Assembly (NCBI RefSeq): GCF_037101375.1
Contig: NZ_AP029019.1
Location: forward strand, 4,343,501-4,407,500
Length of the DNA: 64,000 nt
Origin: Acidovorax sp. DW039
GTDB lineage: Bacteria; Pseudomonadota; Gammaproteobacteria; Burkholderiales; Burkholderiaceae_C
Direction of reading: 5' to 3'
This document shows, piece by piece, positions 52,251 to 60,562 of this stretch; position 1 is the stretch's first letter, and each line of letters begins with the position of its first letter. A program made the position numbers and the translations under genes. Under the pieces are notes generated by a model that was not told the DNA's origin, did not search any database, and was given only the letters and a program-made list of their open reading frames with translations.

Positions 52251-53364
52251 AGCCTTCTCCCATTCCGAACCGCTGACACTGGGCGTCGAGCTGGAACTGC
52301 AACTCGTCAACACCCACGACTATGACCTGGCACCGTATGCAGAAGACATGCTGCGCCTGATGAAGAAGGTACCCCTGCCCGGCAGCGTGGTGCCCGAGAT
52401 GACGAACAGCATGATCGAAATCTCCACCGCCGTGTGCCATTCGGCCAGCGAGGTGCTGGGGCAACTCACGCCCATCCGTGATGCGCTGGTCAAGAGTGCC
52501 GACAAGCTCAACATCGCCGTCGTGGGAGGTGGCACCCATCCCTTCCAGCAGTGGCATGAGCGCCGCATTTACGACAAGCCCCGCTTTCGTGAGCTGTCCG
52601 AGTTGTATGGCTACCTGTCCAAGCAGTTCACCATCTTCGGCCAGCACGTGCACATTGGCTGCCCCGATGCGAACGCTGCGCTGCTCATGCTGCACCGCAT
52701 GAGCCGCTACATCCCGCACTTCATTGCGCTGTCGGCGTCCAGCCCCTACGTGCAGGGGCAGGACACCGCTTTTGACTCCGCGCGGCTGAACTCGGTGTTT
52801 GCATTTCCGCTGTCGGGCAGAGCTCCCTTTGTGCTGACCTGGGACGATTTTGGCAAGTACTTCGACAAGATGACCCGCACGGGCGTGGTGCGCAGCATGA
52901 AGGACTTCTACTGGGACATCCGCCCCAAGCCCGAGTTCGGCACCATCGAGATCCGAGTGTTCGATACGCCCTTGACCATTGAACGTGCTGCCGCACTGGC
53001 GGGCTATGTGCAGTCGCTGGGGGCATGGTTTCTGGCAGACCAGCCTTTCACTCCGCAGGAAGATGACTATCTGGTCTACACCTACAACCGCTTTCAGGCC
53101 TGCCGCTTTGGCATGGACGCGGTCTATGTAGACCCCGCCACGGGCGAGCACATGCCGCTGCGCGAGCACATCCTCATGACCATGGACCGCATTGCGGGCC
53201 ACGCTGCTGCGCAGGGTGCCTCCAACGCCATGCATCTGCTGCGGCGCGAGACCGAAGCGGGCCAGAACGATGCACGCTGGCTGCGCGAGCGGCAGCGGCA
53301 GGAGCAACTACTAGCCGAAGTCAGCAGGCAGGCGGCGCAGCGCTTTCGCGGAACGCCTGCCTGA
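52240..53364 (+). CDS. YbdK-type carboxylate-amine ligase (GCS2 family)
   Basis: The 374-residue protein matches the YbdK group of glutamate-cysteine ligase-like enzymes: [47 protein letters not shown] and [14 protein letters not shown]. YbdK has weak glutamate-cysteine ligase activity in E. coli, so a true glutathione role is uncertain. The start has GGAGA upstream and overlaps the antiporter gene by 11 nt. The pairing with a CPA2 antiporter is suggestive, as glutathione adducts gate some KefB-type systems. Confidence 0.92.
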   Translation: MSLEAFSHSEPLTLGVELELQLVNTHDYDLAPYAEDMLRLMKKVPLPGSVVPEMTNSMIEISTAVCHSASEVLGQLTPIRDALVKSADKLNIAVVGGGTHPFQQWHERRIYDKPRFRELSELYGYLSKQFTIFGQHVHIGCPDANAALLMLHRMSRYIPHFIALSASSPYVQGQDTAFDSARLNSVFAFPLSGRAPFVLTWDDFGKYFDKMTRTGVVRSMKDFYWDIRPKPEFGTIEIRVFDTPLTIERAAALAGYVQSLGAWFLADQPFTPQEDDYLVYTYNRFQACRFGMDAVYVDPATGEHMPLREHILMTMDRIAGHAAAQGASNAMHLLRRETEAGQNDARWLRERQRQEQLLAEVSRQAAQRFRGTPA

Positions 53365-53384
53365 GTCATTGACCTGGCGGCGCC

Positions 53385-53786
53385 CTAAGCCACTTGCAGC
53401 GCTTGCTTGCGGGCCAGTTGCGTGCGGCCACCGTAGCCCCAGTCGCTGGCAGGCAGTTCACGCACGATCACGTAACTGGCTTGCGCCAGGGTGCCTCCCG
53501 CCGTCAGTTGCCGCTCCAGCTCTGCGTAGGCAGCTTGCACATAGGCGGCTTTTTCCTCTGCAGTGTTCGTGCCTGCCGTGATGCTGATCTCCAGCAACGC
53601 GGTGGGCTGCTGCACGGACTCTGCGCCAATGTGCCAGCGCGCCGCAGGAAGATCATCGATCACCACAGCAGTCACCTCACGGCGTTTACCCAGCACGCGC
53701 ACGGTCAGATCGGTGAGCGCCACGGCCAGTTGCCGATAGCGCTCGGGGTTTTGCAAGGGGGTCAGTTTCAGGACAAGGGTGGGCAT
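53385..53786 (-). CDS. 4-oxalocrotonate tautomerase-family protein
   Basis: The 133-residue protein begins MPTLVLKL, so after removal of Met the catalytic proline (P2) would be N-terminal as in the tautomerase superfamily. It is roughly twice the length of classic 62-residue tautomerases; residues 65-133 may be a second repeat of the fold, but I cannot identify a second catalytic proline. It is divergent from a LysR regulator that may control it. The substrate is unknown. Confidence 0.82.
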   Translation of the reverse strand: MPTLVLKLTPLQNPERYRQLAVALTDLTVRVLGKRREVTAVVIDDLPAARWHIGAESVQQPTALLEISITAGTNTAEEKAAYVQAAYAELERQLTAGGTLAQASYVIVRELPASDWGYGGRTQLARKQALQVA

Positions 53787-53860
53787 GGCATTCCTTTCAG
53801 GTGGGAGCCACTGTAGGCAGCGCAACACGCAGTGGAAACGGCCCGAAGGGCAATACCGTT

Positions 53861-53875
53861 TTGCGCGGCATGCAA
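53861..53875. promoter_or_regulatory. Candidate LysR binding box in divergent promoter
   Basis: TTGC-gcggcat-GCAA is a dyad fitting the T-N11-A rule of LysR-type operators. It lies in the 112-nt gap between the divergent tautomerase and lysR-type genes, 24 nt before the lysR-type start. It is a short dyad, so the call is tentative. Confidence 0.35.
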
Positions 53876-53898
53876 AGGCCCGCAGTTACCATTGCCCG

Positions 53899-54807
53899 AT
53901 GCGCGACATCCGCTTTGAAGACATGCACCTGTTTGCCCGCGTGGCCGACCTGGGCTCGCTGTCGGCCGTGGCGCGCGAGCGCGATGCGCCGGTGAGCCAG
54001 GTCTCGCGCACGCTGGCGCGCATTGAACAGTCCTGCGGTGCGCGGCTCGTGCACCGCAGCACCCACGGCCTCACGCTCACGGCCGAGGGGCAGACCTTTC
54101 TGGATTACTGCCGCCGCATCACTGGTGCGCTCGATGAACTCGAAGGCGAGTTCGCAGCGCACAGCGGCCAGCCCGGCGGCTGGGTGCGCGTGGCCTCCAG
54201 TTCGGTCGTGGCAGAGTACCTTCTGATTCCCAGCTTCGAGAGCCTGCAGCAACAGCACCCCCAACTGCGTATGGAACTGGTGGTGGACGACCGCATGGCC
54301 GACATGGCGCGCGATGGCATCGACATCGCCATTCGCACTGGCCCGCCGCTGACCGACACCGTGGTGGCACGCCCGCTAGGCACGCTGGCCCGCGCGCTGT
54401 ACGCCACCCCTGGCTACCTGCAGGCCCACGGTGTGCCGCAGCAGCCCGGCGACCTGCGCAAACACCGGCTCATCACCAACAGCGCCGTGGCCTTTTTGAA
54501 CCACTGGCCCTTTCTGGTCGACGGCCAGCCCCAGGAACTGGTGGCTGAGGGGCATTGGCGCTCTGATAGCACGGCCATCACGGCGCGCCTGGCCCTGCAA
54601 GGTTTGGGCATTGCGCGGCTGGCCACGGTGGTGGCCGAGCCCCTGGTGCACCAAGGGCTACTGGCTCCGGTGCTGGCTGGTTGCGTTGACCTACAGCCCA
54701 CCCCCATTTACGCCATCACACTCTCCCGTCGGCATCGGCTCCCCAAAATACAGGCCTGCATCGACCACTGGGCGAAGTGGTTTTCTCCAGCCCCAAGCCG
54801 CACGTAA
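53899..54807 (+). CDS. LysR-family transcriptional regulator
   Basis: The 302-residue regulator has an N-terminal helix-turn-helix (LGSLSAVARERDAPVSQVSRTLARIE) and a C-terminal effector domain of the periplasmic-binding type. The subgroup resembles CrgA-type regulators of aromatic or quinone stress, with GGWVRVASSSVVAEYLLIPSF and AIRTGPPLTDTVVARPL. The start at 53899 is the ATG before MRDIRFEDM; longer in-frame starts upstream fall in the divergent promoter. The neighbouring tautomerase gene is the most likely target. Confidence 0.9.
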   Translation: MRDIRFEDMHLFARVADLGSLSAVARERDAPVSQVSRTLARIEQSCGARLVHRSTHGLTLTAEGQTFLDYCRRITGALDELEGEFAAHSGQPGGWVRVASSSVVAEYLLIPSFESLQQQHPQLRMELVVDDRMADMARDGIDIAIRTGPPLTDTVVARPLGTLARALYATPGYLQAHGVPQQPGDLRKHRLITNSAVAFLNHWPFLVDGQPQELVAEGHWRSDSTAITARLALQGLGIARLATVVAEPLVHQGLLAPVLAGCVDLQPTPIYAITLSRRHRLPKIQACIDHWAKWFSPAPSRT

Positions 54808-54829
54808 TGGCTTCGGCCCTTTTTGGACT

Positions 54830-55828
54830 ATGGACCACACCATGGGTGAATTCGACCTGATTGCACGCTACTTCACACGCCCTGTGCGCCACGCCGCTTT
54901 GGGCGTGGGCGACGACTGTGCGCTGCTGGCTCCGCGCGCAGGCATGCAACTGGCCATCAGCAGCGACATGCTGGTAGAGGGCCGCCATTTTTTTGCCGAT
55001 GTGGAACCGGTCACCCTGGGGCACAAGGCACTGGCGGTCAACCTGTCTGACTTGGCGGCCTGCGGGGCTCGGCCGCTGGCCTTTACGCTGGCGCTGGCCC
55101 TGCCGCGCGTGGATGAGCCCTGGCTGGCGGGCTTCTCGCGGGGCCTGCTGGCGCTGGCCGACGCCCATGGCTGCGAGCTGATCGGCGGCGACACCACGCA
55201 GGGCCCGCTCAACATCTGCATTACCGTGTTTGGTGAAGTGCCCACCGGGCAAGCCCTGCTGCGCAGCGGCGCACGGGCAGGGGATGACATCTACGTAAGC
55301 GGCACGCTGGGCGATGCGCGCCTGGCGCTGGAGGCGCTGCTGGGCCATGTCCAGCTACCCGCCCCCGTGCTGGCCCAGACACGCCAGCGGCTGGAGCAAC
55401 CCACCCCACGCGTGGCCCTGGGCATGGCGCTGCGCGGTATTGCCAGCAGCGCCATGGATGTGAGCGATGGCCTGCTGGGGGACTTTGGGCACATCCTCAA
55501 GGCCTCGGGTGTGGGGGCCAGCATCCACACCCACGAAACTATCAAATTGATAGCTTCCTGCGCTGATACAGCAAGCGCTGGAGCCTCTTTTTATCAAAAC
55601 CTCCCCGAATCACTCCTGCACCAGTGCACCCTGGCGGGGGGGGACGATTACGAACTGATCTTTACCGCCCCACCGCACCGACGCGAGGCCGTGCAAGCCG
55701 CATCCACCCAAGCCCAGACACGCGTGACGCGCATTGGGCAGGTGGAGGCGCCCCCCGGCCTGCGCCTACAGGATGCGCAGGGCCAACCCGTGGAGAACCG
55801 CTTCGCATCGTTTGACCACTTTGCCTGA
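54830..55828 (+). CDS. thiL: Thiamine-monophosphate kinase
   Basis: The product is 332 residues (or 328 if the ATG at 54842, before GEFDLIARYF, is used). ThiL phosphorylates thiamine monophosphate to the active diphosphate cofactor. Conserved blocks are GVGDDCALL, DMLVEGRHF, AVNLSDLAACGARP, IGGDTTQGPLNI, AMDVSDGLLGDFGH and LAGGDDYELIF. Between the last two, residues about 237-257 (TIKLIASCADTASAGASFYQN) are encoded by a palindromic repeat and have no counterpart in typical ThiL. The insertion keeps the frame. Confidence 0.95.
   Translation: MDHTMGEFDLIARYFTRPVRHAALGVGDDCALLAPRAGMQLAISSDMLVEGRHFFADVEPVTLGHKALAVNLSDLAACGARPLAFTLALALPRVDEPWLAGFSRGLLALADAHGCELIGGDTTQGPLNICITVFGEVPTGQALLRSGARAGDDIYVSGTLGDARLALEALLGHVQLPAPVLAQTRQRLEQPTPRVALGMALRGIASSAMDVSDGLLGDFGHILKASGVGASIHTHETIKLIASCADTASAGASFYQNLPESLLHQCTLAGGDDYELIFTAPPHRREAVQAASTQAQTRVTRIGQVEAPPGLRLQDAQGQPVENRFASFDHFA
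55539..55599 (+). repeat. Palindromic repeat (family C), in-frame copy inside thiL
   Basis: This copy has CTATCAAATTGATAGCTTCC, then TGCGCTGATACAGCAAGCGC and TGGAGCC, matching the family core with both arms. It is read in the thiL sense frame, adding about 20 residues between the conserved SDGLLGDF and GGDDYELIF blocks. Confidence 0.85.
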
Positions 55829-55848
55829 TTGGCTGCGGGAGTTTTCCC

Positions 55849-56850
55849 TCACTTGTTGGCAATGATGCTGAGCAGCTCCTCGCGCGTGGTGGGGTCGTTC
55901 ATGTATTTGGCGTACAGCGGGGACATGCGCCGCACGAAGGGCGACACATCCTTCACCCGCACAAACTGGGCCCCCTGCTTGGCGGTGGTGTCCTGCGCCT
56001 GGGCTACGCGCTTGTTCCACAGCTCCCGCATCAGCAACGCAGAGCGCGCACCCGCCTCCTGAAACGCGGTCTTGTCTGCCTCAGACAGCTTGGCCCACAG
56101 GGCAGATGAAACCACCAGCGCTTCGGGCGACACCACATGGTTGGTCACAAACACGCTCTTGGCGACTTTGTAGTGGCCTGTGGCCTCGTACGAGGGCATG
56201 TTGTTCTCGGCACAGTCGATCGCGCCTTTTTCAAAGCCCGCCATCACCTCCTTGAAAGGCAGCGGCACGGGCTTGGCGTCCAGCAGCTTGACCATTTCCA
56301 CATAGATTTCAGACTGCTGCACCCGGATGGATGCGCCCGCCAGATCCCGCAGACTGGAGGGGCTGCGCCCCGCGCAGTAGAACGACCGCGCACCCCCGTC
56401 GTACCAGCCCAGCACCACGAAGCCCGCGGTCTTGAGGTTGGACGCAAAGCGCTCCCCCAGCTTGCCGTCCAGGTGGCGGAACATGTGGGCCGAGTCGGTA
56501 AAGAGGAAGGGCAGGTTCAGCACCTTGATGCCGGGCACGGCGTCTGACAGTGGGCCCGAGCTGAACTCCGCAATGTCCAGCTCGCCAGTCTTGAGCATCT
56601 GCACCGCCTTGGGCTGATCGCCCAGCACGGCGTTGGAGAACACCTCAACCTTGTAGCGCCCTTGCGTGGCCTTGCCCACCTGGTCGGCAAAGCTCTTCAT
56701 GGCCTCGGTCACTGGGTAGCCATCGGGGTGGATGTTCCACGCCCTCAGCGTGGTCTGCGCCACAGCGGGCGCAGCCAGAACCCCACCCAACGCAAGCATT
56801 GCGATGCCCCGGCAGACGTACCCCCAATACCGTTTTGCGGTGTTTGTCAT
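55849..56850 (-). CDS. TRAP-type periplasmic substrate-binding protein (DctP family)
   Basis: The 333-residue product has a signal peptide (cleavage near residue 31, PAVAQ) and a DctP fold: ELDIAEFSSGPL, FLFTDSAHMFRHLDG, a conserved arginine near 174 in ASIRVQQSEIYVE that usually binds a carboxylate, and MAGFEKGAIDCAENN. TRAP transporters import organic acids, often uronates. No DctQ/DctM membrane genes are adjacent, so it is an orphan binding protein in this window. It is divergent from a pectate lyase gene, which makes an oligogalacturonate or uronate ligand plausible. Confidence 0.92.
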   Translation of the reverse strand: MTNTAKRYWGYVCRGIAMLALGGVLAAPAVAQTTLRAWNIHPDGYPVTEAMKSFADQVGKATQGRYKVEVFSNAVLGDQPKAVQMLKTGELDIAEFSSGPLSDAVPGIKVLNLPFLFTDSAHMFRHLDGKLGERFASNLKTAGFVVLGWYDGGARSFYCAGRSPSSLRDLAGASIRVQQSEIYVEMVKLLDAKPVPLPFKEVMAGFEKGAIDCAENNMPSYEATGHYKVAKSVFVTNHVVSPEALVVSSALWAKLSEADKTAFQEAGARSALLMRELWNKRVAQAQDTTAKQGAQFVRVKDVSPFVRRMSPLYAKYMNDPTTREELLSIIANK

Positions 56851-57245
56851 CTCCTCACTCCTTTTTTCATGGCGGCCCACCCCCAGCCTCGGTTATCACT
56901 TATTGATACGACATCCGATCAATTCATACATATCTCATCCACTCTTGATGACCATCAACTCGCCCCGTTGTCAGTTGACAATTCACGCGCAAGCAACTCG
57001 AAGAGACTACAAAAATCATGAAAATCAGAGGCTTTGATCGTCAATACGTCTTGATTTTCTGCAACATTTACTAACCAGCCATCCGGGTAAACGCCATCCC
57101 GCCCTTCTGTTTCATCTCCTCAGAATACACGTAGTTGTACGACGTCATTTTTCTTGGCTAGACAACTCTGCCGGCAGACAGACCGGCCAGCGGGCGCTGC
57201 GCGCCTGTGCTGTCACATATCCATTCACCGAGGAGACTGAAAAAC
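56851..57245. promoter_or_regulatory. 395-nt divergent promoter region between TRAP and pectate lyase genes
   Basis: The region is AT-richer than its surroundings. It contains the dyad TTGTCA-gt-TGACAA at 56968-56981 and two TACGAC motifs at 56907-56912 and 57138-57143, the second within GTTGTACGACGTC. These look like regulator sites (GntR- or LacI-like dyads are common for uronate genes) but no regulator gene is adjacent. A GAGGAGA ribosome site for the lyase is at 57231-57237. Confidence 0.45.
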
Positions 57246-59042
57246 ATGAAACGCAGAGACTTTGCCCTGACCGCCGCCCTGTCACCCCTGCTGATGACAG
57301 CCTGCGGCGGAGGGGGCGGCAGCAGTGGCGGCGTGGAGCCCATCAATTTCACAGGAGCCAAGGCCGAGGCGGCCGCGGGCCTCAAGCGCGCTGCGCAGTA
57401 CATGGACGAGGTGGTGTCGTACCAGGGCGGCTACGTGTGGTCTTACTCGCCTGACCTGAAGCAGACCTTTGGCGAAATGGAGGCCTACCGCACCATGTGC
57501 TGGATTCAGCCACCCGGCACGCCCTCGGTGGGCCATGTGTATCTGGACGCCTACCACGCTACCGGTGACGAGCGCTACTACCAGGCGGCTGAGCGCACCA
57601 CCCTGGCCATCATCGCGGCCCAGCACAGCTCGGGCGGCTGGAACTACATCCACGACTTTGCGGGCGAAGACTCGCTCAAGAAGTGGTACGACACCATTGG
57701 CAAGAACGGCTGGCGGCTGGAAGAGTTCCAGCACTACTACGGCAACGCCACGTTTGACGATGCTGGCACGGCAGTGGCATCGCAACTGCTGCTGCGCATG
57801 TATGTGGAAAAGCGCGACGCCCGCTTTCTGGCCCCACTGCAAAAAGCCATCGACTTTGTGGTGAAGGCCCAGTTTGGCCCCGAGTACGGTATTGCCAACG
57901 GTGGCTGGCCGCAGCGCTTTCCGCACTTCCCCGGCTCGGTCAGCAGCATGCCGCTGCCCAATGCAGGGCAGATTCCGCCCGGCGGCATTGCGGGCATGGC
58001 CGATGGCGACTACACCCTGCACGTCACCTTCAACGATGACGTGATGGGCGAGAACATCAAGTTCCTGACCCTGTGCGTGATTGCCCTGGGCGAGACGCGC
58101 CTGATCGGCAACATCGAGCGCGCGATGGAATGCATGCGCCTGATGCAGCAGCCCGGCCCCCAGGCAGGCTGGAGCCTGCAGCACCTCTCGCGCCCCACGG
58201 ATGGCCGCCCCGCTGGCGCGCCCGCGGGGGCACGCAGTTACGAGCCCCGCTCGCTGGCCACGCATACCACGCAGACCAACATCAACCAGCTGTTCAACTA
58301 CTTCCAGCTCACGGGCGACAAGAAGTACCTGGCCCGCATCCCCGAGGCGATTGCCTGGCTCAAGAGCTGCCCCCTGCCCGCCGACGCAGCCACCAAGAAC
58401 CCGCTGCTCGGCGGTGGCCGCACCCACCCCACCTTCATCGAGCTGGGCACCAACGACGGGCTGTACATGCACCGCTATGGCTCCAACATCCACAACGGTG
58501 CCTACTACGCCGACAAGGACTACACCAACACCATCAGCCACTACTCGGCAGGCCGCACGATCAACATCGCTGCACTGGAGAGCACCTACAACAAGCTCAA
58601 CAGCATGACCAGCGCAGAGATTGCCGCCATGGTGGCCAAGTCACCACTCAAGACCAGCGGCACCCGTGAGCTGCCCAAGTACTTCTCGATCCGTGAGGTG
58701 GACTTCCCCGACCTGTTTGCAGGGGCCGTGATGACCACGCCCACCGTGCCCGACAGCGAAGCGCAAACCCTGCTGGCAGAGCTGGGCAGCAAAAGCTACT
58801 GGACTTCGCCCGTGCCAGAAATCGTCAACCCCTACAAGGGCGACGGGCCAAGCACCGCCTACACGGGCACGGCCTACCGCAGCAAGCATGTGGGTGATGT
58901 GTACGACACCTCGCCCTACCCCGCCGACAACCCGCCCGAAATCGAGCCCTACGTGAAGCGTGAGAAGCCGCAGTTCATCGTCACGTCCGAGTGGATTCGC
59001 CGCATGGGCCGGCTCATCGCCTACCTCACCCCCGTGGCCTGA
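57246..59042 (+). CDS. Pectate lyase of family PL10, probable lipoprotein
   Basis: The 598-residue product has a twin-lysine/arginine-type signal start (MKRRDF), a lipobox (LMTAC, C20) and a GGGGGSSGG linker. The catalytic region resembles PL10 pectate lyases, which are alpha/alpha-toroids: IANGGWPQRFPHFPG, then YTLHVTFNDDVMGENIKFL and AGWSLQHL. PL10 enzymes cleave polygalacturonate by beta-elimination. An internal region (about 330-450) is longer than in classic PL10 proteins. The start at 57246 has a good ribosome site (AGGAGA). It probably works at the cell surface, with the divergent TRAP protein taking up products. Confidence 0.82.
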   Translation: MKRRDFALTAALSPLLMTACGGGGGSSGGVEPINFTGAKAEAAAGLKRAAQYMDEVVSYQGGYVWSYSPDLKQTFGEMEAYRTMCWIQPPGTPSVGHVYLDAYHATGDERYYQAAERTTLAIIAAQHSSGGWNYIHDFAGEDSLKKWYDTIGKNGWRLEEFQHYYGNATFDDAGTAVASQLLLRMYVEKRDARFLAPLQKAIDFVVKAQFGPEYGIANGGWPQRFPHFPGSVSSMPLPNAGQIPPGGIAGMADGDYTLHVTFNDDVMGENIKFLTLCVIALGETRLIGNIERAMECMRLMQQPGPQAGWSLQHLSRPTDGRPAGAPAGARSYEPRSLATHTTQTNINQLFNYFQLTGDKKYLARIPEAIAWLKSCPLPADAATKNPLLGGGRTHPTFIELGTNDGLYMHRYGSNIHNGAYYADKDYTNTISHYSAGRTINIAALESTYNKLNSMTSAEIAAMVAKSPLKTSGTRELPKYFSIREVDFPDLFAGAVMTTPTVPDSEAQTLLAELGSKSYWTSPVPEIVNPYKGDGPSTAYTGTAYRSKHVGDVYDTSPYPADNPPEIEPYVKREKPQFIVTSEWIRRMGRLIAYLTPVA

Positions 59043-59066
59043 GCCCCTGCGCAGAGCCCCGCCCAC

Positions 59067-60365
59067 TCATCGCATCTGAAACAGCTCCTGATGAAAGCTG
59101 CGGGGCCTGCGCCCCAGGCGCTGCATGGCAGAGCGCAGTGCCTGCCCAAACCCTTGCGGCCCGCAAAACCACACGCTGGCGCGCGGGCTTGCGCTGGCCA
59201 GCAGGGCGTCTGCCGCCACGGGGCCTTGGGTGTCGCTGTAGTGGATGTGCAGGGTCACGCGGGGCAGCGATGCGCACAGCTGCTGCATGCGGCGCGCAAA
59301 CACCGCCTCGTTCTCATTGCGCACGCAGTAGTGCAACTGCACCACCGGGGCCTGCTCAGGCGCGGCCTGAAGCGACTCCAGCCACGCCACAAAAGGTGTG
59401 GCCCCAATGCCCGCAGCCACCCACACCTGCTCGGGGGCCTTGTCGCGGCGGAAGTCAAACCGGCCATAGGGCCCCTCCACCCACACCGCCTGGCCCACAG
59501 AGACGCGCTGGGCCAGCCGGGCCGTGTAATCGCCCAGCGGCTTGATGGCGAACCGCACCCGCCCGTCGCGCTGGTCGGCATTGACCAGGGTGAAGGGGTG
59601 ATGCCCCTCGGCCTGGCTCACCGTCAAAAACGCAAACTGCCCGGCCCGGTGGCTCCATGTGCCTTCCACCTGGCACTCCAGCTCGACCACCCCGCTGGCA
59701 TGCACCTGCACATCCACCACCCGCGCAGGGTGGCGGCGGCTGCGCCCGATGCGCCCGCCCAGCGAACGCACGGCGCACACCACACCTGCCAGCGTGCACA
59801 CAGCCACCAGCGCACCGGCAGGTTGGACCCACCAGTCGGGCGGCACCAGCACCACTGCATGGAAGGCCAGCACCAGGTACACCACCGCCAGCAACTTGTG
59901 CAGGTAGCGCCAGAGATGGTACGGAAAGCGCTGCCACAGCGTGATGACCAGCATGGCCGCCAGGAACCACACGGCCCACTCACCCATTTCCTCAGCAGAA
60001 TGGCGAAACACGTTCAGCCACCAGTCAGGGCGCGGCGAACGCACCGGGCGGCCTACCCAAGCCACCAGCACGCTCTTGGACAACTGCGTGCCGTAGTGCA
60101 GCAGTGACAGCACCACGGCCCCAATGCCAGCCCACTTGTGCAGGCGGTAGATCTTGTCCATGCCGCCCAAAGGCCGCTCCAACCATACGGGCCGCAGCGA
60201 CAGCACCATGATCAGGGACATCAGCACCCAGGCCCCCAGCCCGGTGAGCAGCAGAATCTGGTTGCGCCAGGCCCACACATTCATGGCGGGGCCTTGCCAG
60301 GGCACGGTCAGCGCCCACACCAACGCGGCCAGCGCCAAAGCGCTTGCGAGAACTTTTTTCATCAT
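59067..60365 (-). CDS. Ferric-reductase-like transmembrane flavocytochrome
   Basis: The 432-residue protein has about six membrane segments at the N-terminus (1-200), with paired histidines for two haems (RLHKWAG, LLHYG, LHKLLAVVYLVLAFH). A ferredoxin-reductase-type FAD domain follows (HPFTLVN near residue 268) and an NAD(P)-binding domain (AAGIGATPFVAWLESL near 327; WFCGPQGFG near 408). The arrangement matches the ferric reductase/NADPH-oxidase superfamily, which moves electrons across the membrane. The start could be either ATG of the pair at 60365 or 60362. It is convergent with the lyase gene. Confidence 0.9.
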   Translation of the reverse strand: MMKKVLASALALAALVWALTVPWQGPAMNVWAWRNQILLLTGLGAWVLMSLIMVLSLRPVWLERPLGGMDKIYRLHKWAGIGAVVLSLLHYGTQLSKSVLVAWVGRPVRSPRPDWWLNVFRHSAEEMGEWAVWFLAAMLVITLWQRFPYHLWRYLHKLLAVVYLVLAFHAVVLVPPDWWVQPAGALVAVCTLAGVVCAVRSLGGRIGRSRRHPARVVDVQVHASGVVELECQVEGTWSHRAGQFAFLTVSQAEGHHPFTLVNADQRDGRVRFAIKPLGDYTARLAQRVSVGQAVWVEGPYGRFDFRRDKAPEQVWVAAGIGATPFVAWLESLQAAPEQAPVVQLHYCVRNENEAVFARRMQQLCASLPRVTLHIHYSDTQGPVAADALLASASPRASVWFCGPQGFGQALRSAMQRLGRRPRSFHQELFQMR

Positions 60366-60562
60366 CCGGGGTGCCACCAAGCGGCACGTTTTTGGTATCG
60401 GAGCCCACGATAGCCCTCGGGGATGAAGCCATCCTTAATCCAACATAAACAAGGCGTAAAGAACGGGAAGACACATGCGAACGCGGCTGAACGCGGCTGC
60501 TAGGATTCGACCACCCGTGAACACGGGTTCCATGTCTCACCTGCCTACACCAGGAGCCCCTC

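Noticed and set aside
53385..53786. Reading the tautomerase-like protein as a two-domain fused tautomerase
   Set aside because: The length fits, but I could not find a second catalytic proline or a clear internal repeat.
60513..60528. ACCCGT-gaac-ACGGGT dyad before the DUF4139 gene
   Set aside because: Six-base arms in GC-rich DNA are expected by chance, and no regulator or promoter feature supports it.
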